DNA of 11,247 bases from Chloroflexota bacterium. Lineage in GTDB: Bacteria > Chloroflexota > Anaerolineae > Anaerolineales > Villigracilaceae. A program made the translations under genes and the position numbers. Shown here in pieces: positions 1-5,848 of this stretch. A model generated the notes under the pieces. The model worked only from the letters and a program-made list of their open reading frames with translations, did not search any database and was not told the DNA's origin. Location: contig JAPLGV010000032.1 in assembly GCA_026389975.1 (NCBI GenBank), positions 1 to 11,247 of the forward strand, read 5' to 3'. Within the stretch, counting starts at the first letter, position 1, and each line of letters starts with the position of its first letter.

Positions 1-1
1 C

Positions 2-112
2 TTCGCCCTGTTCACCTTCTCGGTCATCTTCGTCAACCTGTTTTGGCACCGCATCCGCCTGGGCCAGCTTGCTCAACAGGTTGAACAACTCAAACTTGAA
101 GAATTGCAGTAA
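2..112 (+). CDS. ccmC: C-terminal end of a CcmC/CcsA-type cytochrome c biogenesis protein (partial)
   Basis: Only the last 36 codons are in the window; the gene begins upstream. The visible peptide is a hydrophobic segment (FALFTFSVIFVNLFW) followed by a charged, Gln/Glu-rich tail (QLAQQVEQLKLEELQ) that could form a short coiled coil. This fits the last transmembrane helix and cytoplasmic tail of CcmC, the membrane protein that handles heme during cytochrome c maturation. The fragment alone is too short to prove the family. The main support is the next gene, which starts 11 nt after this stop and looks like CcmD, the small partner usually encoded directly after ccmC. Other polytopic membrane proteins cannot be excluded. 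Confidence 0.6.
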   Translation, partial: FALFTFSVIFVNLFWHRIRLGQLAQQVEQLKLEELQ

Positions 113-123
113 AGGATTAGGCC

Positions 124-276
124 ATGATTGAATATGCCACTTCGATAAAATACATGTTTGCAGGGTACGCGGTGATCCTCACCGTGCTTGCACTTTATAT
201 CGTCAGTTTATTCATCCGCTGGCATAACCTGAAGCGGGATTTACAAACACTCAAAGAAATCCAGAAAAAAAATTAG
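124..276 (+). CDS. ccmD: CcmD-like small membrane protein
   Basis: This is a 50-residue protein. It has a short N-terminus, one transmembrane helix at about residues 14-31 (AGYAVILTVLALYIVSLF) and a basic, helical C-terminus (RWHNLKRDLQTLKEIQKKN). The size, the single helix and the tail match the CcmD family. In cytochrome c maturation CcmD helps release heme-loaded CcmE from the CcmABC transporter. It follows the putative ccmC tail by 11 nt, with a weak GGA-type ribosome-binding sequence in between, so the two are probably co-transcribed. A strong hairpin terminator begins 10 nt after the stop and closes the operon. Any single-helix small protein would look similar, so the call rests on context. 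Confidence 0.65.
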   Translation: MIEYATSIKYMFAGYAVILTVLALYIVSLFIRWHNLKRDLQTLKEIQKKN

Positions 277-286
277 CAACAAAGGC

Positions 287-318
287 AAGAGTCCGCTATA
301 ATGATGGCGGACTCTTTT
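287..318 (+). terminator. Rho-independent terminator after ccmCD
   Basis: A perfect 10-bp inverted repeat (AAGAGTCCGC at 287-296, GCGGACTCTT at 307-316) encloses a 10-nt loop and runs into a TTTT tract at 315-318. It starts 10 nt after the ccmD stop codon. It overlaps the first ATG codons (301, 304) of the next open frame, which argues that translation of that gene starts further downstream. Confidence 0.85.
297..302 (+). promoter_or_regulatory. Possible -10 box in the terminator loop
   Basis: A perfect TATAAT lies in the loop of the terminator hairpin. A weak -35-like TTAGCA (273-278) is 18 nt upstream. Transcription from here would start near 309 and give a leader of about 19 nt before the ATG at 328. 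The match could be chance in a short AT loop, but it agrees with the start chosen for the downstream gene. Confidence 0.4.
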
Positions 319-327
319 GTCAGAGAT

Positions 328-1947
328 ATGGGAACTCGCTTCCGGGCCGGCTTGACGGCCACCACCCTCCTGTTCGTCTTTGCGGCAGTGTCCGCTTTCG
401 GGACCTGGCGCGTGTCTGCCGCGGCGGAACAGCCTCCAGGTCCAGACCGGCTCGCTGTTATTACACAAGATTACACTTCCTATGAATGGTGGTTGACCGG
501 CTGGGCGGATAACAAAGTCGCCTGTTCTATTAAAGTTGACCACGAAGGCCTGCCAACCAGCGGGGAGATTTACGCTGTCTGCGGCGCGACACTTTATGAT
601 AAATGGTCGGTCACCAGGCCATGCGAGACAGCAGAAGAGAATCCCGCCATATGCCAGGGGTATTATCTGGTGTTCTTCAAATCCGAACCCGCCCAGAGGG
701 AAGTGGGTGCGCAAGAGCCGCCGCCGGTCGTGTGGGTGACGCTGGATGGTTGTGTCCCCTTCAATTCGACCTTCCGCTGTGACACCTTACCAACTCTGGT
801 ATTGACCGGCGAGGAGCCGATGGAAGGCGAGCACATCACAAGCCTGGCTGGGCGGATCGACGGCAAAGCCTTCACCTGCGACCCGGTCTGCCAGGTGGAC
901 CTGGCCCCAACCGGCGGCGACGGCCTGGTTCTGGAATTCTGGGCTAATTCCAGTTACAGCGATAGCAGCATACTTTTCGAAGCCCGGGTGCGGGTGGCCG
1001 CCTCAGATGATCCCGCCGACCATTCCTGGTATGTGGATGTATTGAGCACTCAGTGGCGCGGTGCGCCGCTGGCAGGCTGCTCACAGACCTGGGGAGCCTT
1101 CCCACCTGTCGGTGGGGTTCCAGCCTGGCTTTCCACTCCCCCTCGCGCCGAAGACCTGGCAACGAATATTCCCTACGAATACCTGGCAGCCAATTTGATA
1201 AAGCAGGGCGTGGCAGACGCATCCACTTGCACCGATGGCGGCCTGCTCGATAATGGGCTTGTCAGTCCCTGCGGGCTGGAGACAGCCCGCAGTTCAGTGG
1301 ATGACTGGCAGAACCGCTTTGACGGTCTGATCTTCAGCACGGCCCAGGAGACCGGTATCCCGGCTCAACTACTTAAAAATATTTTCAGCCGTGAGAGCCA
1401 GTTCTGGCCCGCGTTGATAATCGGCCATCCGGAGGCCGGTCTGGGACAGATTACGAATGGCGGGGCAGATACCACCTTACTGTGGAACCGGCCTTTCTAC
1501 GAACAGTTCTGTCCTTCAGTACTGGAGGGTGCCATTTGCCGCCGAGGATACGCTCACCTCAATTCCGAACAACAGGACACGCTGCGCAACGCCCTGGTCA
1601 GCAGCGTGAATGCCTTCTGCCCGGATTGCCGCCTGGGGATTGATCTGGACCGCGCCGAGAAAAGCGTGAGCATCTTCACAGAGACTCTACTCGCCAACTG
1701 TGAACAGACCGGGATGGTCGTTGATCTTAACGATCGCAATAATACAGATACACCTGTTGCTTATGAAGACCTCTGGCGGTTCACCCTGGTTAACTACAAC
1801 GCCGGGCCTGGCTGCCTTGGTCTGGCGGTGGATAAGACCAGTAGCAGTGGTGAACCGCTGGACTGGGAACACGTCTCCTCGCACCTGACGCCCGTCTGCC
1901 AGGGAGCATTTGATTACGTTACGGATGTCAGCAGTGCCTCTCCTTAG
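328..1947 (+). CDS. Secreted lytic-transglycosylase-like (SLT-fold) protein
   Basis: The 539-residue product begins with a signal peptide or anchor: basic MGTRFR, then a hydrophobic stretch to about residue 25, then VSAAAE. The N-terminal half has many cysteines and beta-rich segments, including a possible Ig-like domain at about 160-225, as expected for an extracytoplasmic protein with disulfides. Residues about 325-500 resemble an SLT lysozyme-fold domain. The likely catalytic Glu is in FSRESQFWP (E356). The GLGQIT motif is at 371-376 and the NYNAG motif at 489-493. Such enzymes cut peptidoglycan between MurNAc and GlcNAc. The SLT part carries long insertions with extra Cys pairs, so a relative with another role is possible. 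The frame is open from 301, but the first ATGs lie inside the upstream terminator, so ATG 328, just before the signal peptide, was chosen. The I42 lipoprotein gene follows 68 nt later. Confidence 0.75.
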   Translation: MGTRFRAGLTATTLLFVFAAVSAFGTWRVSAAAEQPPGPDRLAVITQDYTSYEWWLTGWADNKVACSIKVDHEGLPTSGEIYAVCGATLYDKWSVTRPCETAEENPAICQGYYLVFFKSEPAQREVGAQEPPPVVWVTLDGCVPFNSTFRCDTLPTLVLTGEEPMEGEHITSLAGRIDGKAFTCDPVCQVDLAPTGGDGLVLEFWANSSYSDSSILFEARVRVAASDDPADHSWYVDVLSTQWRGAPLAGCSQTWGAFPPVGGVPAWLSTPPRAEDLATNIPYEYLAANLIKQGVADASTCTDGGLLDNGLVSPCGLETARSSVDDWQNRFDGLIFSTAQETGIPAQLLKNIFSRESQFWPALIIGHPEAGLGQITNGGADTTLLWNRPFYEQFCPSVLEGAICRRGYAHLNSEQQDTLRNALVSSVNAFCPDCRLGIDLDRAEKSVSIFTETLLANCEQTGMVVDLNDRNNTDTPVAYEDLWRFTLVNYNAGPGCLGLAVDKTSSSGEPLDWEHVSSHLTPVCQGAFDYVTDVSSASP

Positions 1948-2015
1948 ATTGCAGGATGCTGCTCTTGGAACATATCGCGGCGTCTCAACGTCTCTTCGAT
2001 GTAATAGGAGAAAAT

Positions 2016-2411
2016 ATGTCACGCAAAATCCTGTCCCTTGTCACTCTTGCCGTAGTGCTCATCCTGGCAACCGCTTGTAGCCCCACCAAACAGGCCAATC
2101 TGACCACCGCCGATAATGGCAGCCAGGTGGAAGTCAAGGTGGGTGAGCAAATTGTCATAACGCTGGACGGCAATCCATCCACCGGCTACACCTGGGAATC
2201 GAAAGATTTGGATACGACCATGTTCGAGCAGGTCGGTGACCCCGCGTTTAGCAGCAGCAATCCGGACCTGATCGGTTCGGGCGGGACCCTGACCCTGACC
2301 TTCAAAGCCCTGAAGGCGGGCACGGCGGCGCTGACGCTGGTCTACCACCGCCCGTGGGAAACGGGCGTGGATCCAATTGACACGTTCGCGGTCACGGTGA
2401 CAGTGAAGTAA
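2016..2411 (+). CDS. Chagasin-type (MEROPS I42) protease inhibitor lipoprotein
   Basis: The 131-residue product starts with a lipoprotein-like signal, MSRKILSLVTLAVVLILATAC; the lipobox LATAC is imperfect. The mature part has the three loop signatures of chagasin-family inhibitors: NPSTGYTW at about residues 52-59, a GSGG turn at about 87-90, and RPWE in the last loop at about 112-115. Family members bind and block papain-like (C1) cysteine peptidases with these loops. The product is probably anchored outside the cytoplasmic membrane. The start is set by a good ribosome-binding site, TAGGAG at 2005-2010, 5 nt before the ATG. The frame extends upstream to 1956, but that part lacks such a site and would bury the signal peptide. 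No C1 peptidase gene is in the window, so the target is unknown. Confidence 0.85.
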   Translation: MSRKILSLVTLAVVLILATACSPTKQANLTTADNGSQVEVKVGEQIVITLDGNPSTGYTWESKDLDTTMFEQVGDPAFSSSNPDLIGSGGTLTLTFKALKAGTAALTLVYHRPWETGVDPIDTFAVTVTVK

Positions 2412-2439
2412 GGCGGAACCCATCCATTCCTATCAAAAT

Positions 2440-2475
2440 AAATGCGGAGGTGCATTGTCTCCGCATTTGCTTTAA
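2440..2475 (+). terminator. Hairpin terminator after the I42 gene
   Basis: A perfect 10-bp inverted repeat (AAATGCGGAG at 2440-2449, CTCCGCATTT at 2459-2468) has a 9-nt loop and is followed by the T-rich stretch gctttaat. It lies 28 nt after the inhibitor stop codon and separates it from the LarA-family gene. Confidence 0.75.
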
Positions 2476-2511
2476 TATTGCCTCATGCCCGCCAAAGGAA
2501 TTTCCAATTCC

Positions 2512-3918
2512 ATGCAAAGCCAAAAGTACCGAGTCCCCTACAGCAAGTCGTTCCTCGAGTTTACACTCCCCCACACAATGCAAGCCACTGTGATTGTGTC
2601 GCAACCGGCTGAACCAGTTAAGGATGTGCCAGGCGCAATCAGCGAGGCGCTTGCTCATCCCATTGGGACTAAACCGCTCCGCGAACTTGCCGGACCCAGC
2701 AACCGTGCCTGCATTGTTTTCACTGACATCACCCGTGCCTGCCCGGACCACCTGCTGGTTCCGGCTCTGCTGGTCGAATTGGAGAAAGCAGGAGTAAGAG
2801 ACGAGGATATTACCCTGCTCTGTGGCATCGGCATGCACCGGTCCTCAACACGGGAAGAAAAGATTACCAAGCTGGGAGCCGGGATCGTAGAGCGTTACCT
2901 CGTTATTGACAATGATCCTCAAAATCCGTTGGTCCTGGGTGACCTGGGCGTCACGCCGGGCGGCGTGCCGGTTCAATTGCATCGCGCCGTAGTGGAAGCG
3001 GACCTGGTCATCGCAACGGGTGTCGTTGAGCCGCATCAATATGCCGGTTACTCGGGAGGGTGCAAAACAGTGGCAATAGGCGCTGCCGGAGAAGGTCTTA
3101 TCGCCTACACGCATGGGCCAGTTTTTATCGACCATCCCGGCACTCGGTTGGGCCGCATCGAAGACAACCCGTTCCATGAGGCCGTCACCGAGACCGCCCG
3201 GCGCGCGAACCTGCGCTTTATCCTGAACGTCGTGCTGGATGATGACCAGCGTGTCCTGTGTGTGCTGGCGGGCGAGCCGGATCAGGCTTTTCAGGAGCTG
3301 GTCACTTTTGCCAAATCCATCTACGAAGTTCCCATCCCCCATCAATACGATATTGCCATCGGCGGGGTTGGTTTCCCCAAGGACACCAACCTTTACCAGG
3401 CCAGCCGCGCCCCATCCTATCTTTTCTTCGCGCCAACCCCGGTGGTGCGGCCGGGCGGATTCCTTATCATCCCTGCTCGTTGCGAAGAAGGGGTCGGGTC
3501 CGGTGTTGGAGAACAGCGCTTCCTGGCTGCCATGCGGGATGCGCCGGACCTCCACTTCATTTTGGATGACGCCCGCCGCAATGGAGTTCCACCCGGCCAG
3601 CAGCGCGCTTTTGTAATGGCCAAAGTACTGGAGCAAGCGCGTGTCGTCATCGTGGGGAGTGAATGCCCGGAACTGGTGGCTGCCTGTAAAATGATCCCCG
3701 CCGCGACGATGGAGGCTGCGTTGGCACTCGCCAGCAATGAGTTGGGACCATCCTGCGATGTGCTGATCGTGCCTCATGCACTGCTCACCCTTCCAGTCAT
3801 TAATTCAGAACATCCGGCTGCGCCGTCCCGGCACGGTCCAGGCCGGGGCGACATTGCGCACGGGCGGCACGACGCAGCCCGGCTGGGCATCCTGGATAAG
3901 GAGATCACGAAACTGTAG
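2512..3918 (+). CDS. larA: LarA-family nickel-pincer racemase/epimerase
   Basis: The 468-residue product belongs to the LarA (DUF2088) family, which racemises or epimerises 2-hydroxyacids with a nickel-pincer nucleotide cofactor bound covalently to a lysine. Counting from ATG 2512, the hallmark residues fall almost exactly where L. plantarum LarA has them: D72 and R75 (TDITRA), H109 (GIGMHR), H175 (VEPHQYAGYSGG), cofactor-binding K185 (SGGCK), H201 (AYTHG) and Q296 (NLYQ). The equivalent of K298 is Arg (NLYQASRA), so substrate and activity may differ from lactate racemase. This numbering, plus AAAGGA at 2494-2499, favours 2512 over the in-frame ATG at 2485; a TTTAAT box before 2485 leaves that start possible. 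The last ~38 residues, after the usual end near VPHALLTLPV, are an Arg/His/Gly-rich tail of unknown meaning. Cofactor genes larB, larC and larE are not in the window. Confidence 0.85.
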   Translation: MQSQKYRVPYSKSFLEFTLPHTMQATVIVSQPAEPVKDVPGAISEALAHPIGTKPLRELAGPSNRACIVFTDITRACPDHLLVPALLVELEKAGVRDEDITLLCGIGMHRSSTREEKITKLGAGIVERYLVIDNDPQNPLVLGDLGVTPGGVPVQLHRAVVEADLVIATGVVEPHQYAGYSGGCKTVAIGAAGEGLIAYTHGPVFIDHPGTRLGRIEDNPFHEAVTETARRANLRFILNVVLDDDQRVLCVLAGEPDQAFQELVTFAKSIYEVPIPHQYDIAIGGVGFPKDTNLYQASRAPSYLFFAPTPVVRPGGFLIIPARCEEGVGSGVGEQRFLAAMRDAPDLHFILDDARRNGVPPGQQRAFVMAKVLEQARVVIVGSECPELVAACKMIPAATMEAALALASNELGPSCDVLIVPHALLTLPVINSEHPAAPSRHGPGRGDIAHGRHDAARLGILDKEITKL

Positions 3919-3954
3919 TAACGACTTCAGTCGTTCGGCCAAAACAGCGACTAC
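3915..3954. repeat. REP-like nested palindrome after larA
   Basis: AACGACT (3920-3926) and AGTCGTT (3929-3935) form a near-perfect palindrome centred on TC. Around it, GTAGT (3915-3919) and ACTAC (3950-3954) form an outer inverted repeat. The unit begins inside the larA stop codon. There is no T-tract, so this looks more like a dispersed intergenic palindrome than a classical terminator. Confidence 0.5.
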
Positions 3955-3955
3955 A

Positions 3956-3992
3956 CCTGCCCTCCCGGAATGACCCCGGGAGTAACGGCAGG
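3956..3992. repeat. Intergenic two-part hairpin
   Basis: The outer arms CCTGCC (3956-3961) and GGCAGG (3987-3992) enclose the inner arms CTCCCGG (3962-3968) and CCGGGAG (3976-3982), with a 7-nt loop. It is GC-rich and has no T-tract. It could be a REP-type element, an mRNA 3' end stabiliser or a factor-dependent termination site for larA. Confidence 0.5.
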
Positions 3993-4061
3993 ATTTCCAG
4001 ACCCTGACCATACAATTTCGTTCAGCAACAAAAGCATCCCCCAGTCGGCTACCCGCTATCA

Positions 4062-4103
4062 ACAGGATGACCTATCCTTAAGTTCGGGATAGGTCCTGTC
4101 TTC
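4062..4103 (+). terminator. Terminator-like hairpin at the convergent junction
   Basis: A perfect 9-bp stem (GACCTATCC at 4069-4077, GGATAGGTC at 4087-4095) has a 9-nt loop. It can be extended by ACAG/CTGT (4062-4065 and 4096-4099) across a small bulge. The pyrimidine-rich tail on the + strand is weak (ctgtcttctt). It lies between larA and the minus-strand pseudogene, where transcription from both sides meets. Confidence 0.5.
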
Positions 4104-4677
4104 TTACCGTTCGCAATGGATGAGCAGATCCATCCAGCCGGGCAGCGACGGGTGGTGGGCAATCTTATCGGTGGGTCCCCAATAGACGCCATTGCATCCT
4201 GTGCGCGCCGCACCCCAATCACTCCAGCGCGGTGTATTGCTGACGTTCCCGCTATCAATCAACGTGCCGATCTGGTCCAGCCCCTCGACCAGGTAGTTAA
4301 TGTGCGCACCGGTGACGTTGTTATCAGCCAGCAGGTAGGTCGCATTTTCCGAGATGGAAACCCAGACTTGGCACGGTCCACTGGATGGGCACAGGCTTCC
4401 GCGCGGTTGGATGGGCTCGAGCGAACAACTGGGATTCCCGATATCAGGTGTGACCACGTTGTTGAGACAGGCCCCACCCCCACATATGCGGACCGCTGTT
4501 GCTACTCGCATGAATTCCACCGCAGGTCTGGTCGCCTTCGCTGACCACCGTGTTGCCGGCTACCTGACCGAAATAGACGTTTCCCAGGCTCCACGGATGG
4601 ATGGCGATCGCAGCGAATGCGCCGTAATTGCCGCCCGCAGCGCGGAGGTGGCGCCTGCCGCGTCCCTTTGTGCCCCG
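4104..4677 (-). pseudogene. Frameshifted gene for a Cys-containing, probably secreted protein
   Basis: Two minus-strand frames each read like real protein, and they meet near 4480-4490. The upstream part, in the frame that ends at 4444-4446, includes GAFAAIAIHPWSLGNVYFGQ and TVVSEGDQTCGGIHASSNSG. The downstream part, in the frame that stops at 4104-4106, has CGGGACLNN, SLCPSSGPCQVWVSISENAT, LADNNVTGAHINYLVEGLDQ and a closing LLIHCER. The downstream frame is open from an ATG at 4520, but its first residues fit poorly while the other frame fits well there. One frameshift therefore best explains both. No signal peptide or credible start is visible before about 4677, where a stop codon lies, so the 5' end seems lost. 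Paired cysteines and Gly/Asn-rich beta-type sequence suggest an extracellular protein. I do not recognise the family. Confidence 0.55.
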
Positions 4678-4737
4678 CTAGGGGATACCATATATACGGA
4701 ATACAAACATGAGAGCTAACAGAAATTCGGAGGAATC

Positions 4738-4817
4738 TTATAACCGCTTAAGCGCTTCCAGCAAGGCCGGACGCAGTGTATAGTCATATCACGGATGGCA
4801 AGGTAGGAGAAGTAAAA
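4738..4817 (-). pseudogene. Small coding-like remnant downstream of the DprA-like gene
   Basis: On the minus strand, 53 nt after the dprA-like stop, one frame reads FYFSYLAIRDMT. A shift of one base then gives YTLRPALLEALKRL and a TAA at 4738-4740. Together they look like the end of a real helical protein. An AAAAGGA sequence lies just upstream. The piece is too short to name, and chance cannot be excluded. The rest of 4678-4869 shows only a 10-bp palindrome (CGCTTAAGCG, 4745-4754) and no clear terminator for the operon. Confidence 0.25.
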
Positions 4818-4869
4818 AAATTCCTTTTGTTTTTCAAATTGATGATCCCCTCAATCCAGCTTGAAAATG

Positions 4870-5838
4870 TCAAAATAGATTCGGCTGTTCCGGACGGGAG
4901 GGCAGATTGGATGCCTTATCGTTCAGCCAAGCTTGTAATTTGACAGGCTTCTCTCGAAACGGGTGTGGGAACGGCAAAGCCCCTTTTTGCAGCAGTAATT
5001 TATTCCCTTCGGGCATCTGCTCATGTTCCAGCACAAAAATCGGAACCCAGCCATTTTTCAGTGTCTCGGTTGCGCCTGCCCACGTGCCTCCAATTTCCAC
5101 GTCGCTGGCGACAACGATGGCGTAATCTGCGAGGGTATAGATGAGCCGGTTACGCCCCATCGCCGCTCCGACGGAGAACGGAGCATTGGGGCTGTAGGGC
5201 GTGACCAAGCACAGGTCACCACGGCGCAGGGCATCCTGCCGGGTGCGGACGACTTTTTCGAGGGAGTCGGCTAGTACACCTACGGCAGTACCGCGCGCTT
5301 CGAGAGCGGAGTCCATACTGAGGGTATCCACCCCTTTTGCGCCTCCGGAGTACAAGACCAATCCAGACATGCCGCAGGCGTTGCCGACGAAACGGGCGCA
5401 TTCCTGACCGGCGTCATCGAGATGGCGCGAGCCGACTACGGCGATGCCAGGCTGCCCAAGCAAGGCTTTTTCTCCGGCGTAGAATAAAACAGGCGGGGCG
5501 GAATCCTTCAATCGCTGGCGGTAGCGCTGGGGGTAGTCAGAATCGGAGCGGGTGAGCGGATAAATGCCGAGGGCAGAAAGCCGGTTTAGTTCGCGAGTCA
5601 AATTATTTTCCCGTTCAAGAAGTGTGATGTAATGGGCTGTTTCATCGCCAGAAAACGCAAATCGGGTTTGCAGGTCGGCGGTGGAAGTTCCACGCAAATC
5701 CGCTGGGCACAGGTTGAGAGTCTGCAATTTGCGCACCAGCGGATTCCACTCACGCAGTGTGAGTGGAGACACGCCTTCGGGTAGGGCCAGATGCGAGCAT
5801 AGCAGGAGCAAGGTCAAAGAGTCGGGGGAAAGTTTCAT
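4870..5838 (-). CDS. dprA: DprA/Smf-like Rossmann-fold DNA-processing protein
   Basis: The 322-residue product has a DprA-type (SLOG superfamily) Rossmann core. VVGSR is at residues 134-138, SGGAKGVDTLSMDSAL at 164-179, and GRNRLIYTLADYAIVV at 228-243. DprA binds single-stranded DNA and loads RecA during natural transformation; relatives also appear in anti-phage gene sets. This copy is divergent. The usual Ala-His after the GxD motif is Ser-Met here, and the usual SGS..TA segment is replaced by GGTWAGATE (250-258). The N-terminal ~90 residues are helical and Leu-rich. The C-terminal winged helix found in many DprA proteins is missing. It starts 10 nt after the recQ-fusion stop and has no clear ribosome-binding site, so it is probably translated by coupling. 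It may therefore work with RecQ rather than as a housekeeping DprA. Confidence 0.85.
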   Translation of the reverse strand: MKLSPDSLTLLLLCSHLALPEGVSPLTLREWNPLVRKLQTLNLCPADLRGTSTADLQTRFAFSGDETAHYITLLERENNLTRELNRLSALGIYPLTRSDSDYPQRYRQRLKDSAPPVLFYAGEKALLGQPGIAVVGSRHLDDAGQECARFVGNACGMSGLVLYSGGAKGVDTLSMDSALEARGTAVGVLADSLEKVVRTRQDALRRGDLCLVTPYSPNAPFSVGAAMGRNRLIYTLADYAIVVASDVEIGGTWAGATETLKNGWVPIFVLEHEQMPEGNKLLLQKGALPFPHPFREKPVKLQAWLNDKASNLPSRPEQPNLF

Positions 5839-5848
5839 GTAACGGATG

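Noticed and set aside
453..478. RecQ zinc-site damage (residues 453-477 of the helicase, adjacent cysteines C473-C474)
   Set aside because: Four cysteines are still present, and CxxxxC-type spacing varies between RecQ proteins, so this is not good evidence for loss of function. Coordinates here are residue numbers, not bases.
2845..3777. Long open frame (310 codons) on the minus strand opposite larA
   Set aside because: It is antisense to a gene with all catalytic motifs, shows no recognisable domain, and such shadows are common in GC-rich codon usage.
4354..4719. Open frame on the + strand over the frameshifted gene
   Set aside because: Its translation is low in structure, while the opposite strand reads as a credible Cys-containing protein in two frames.
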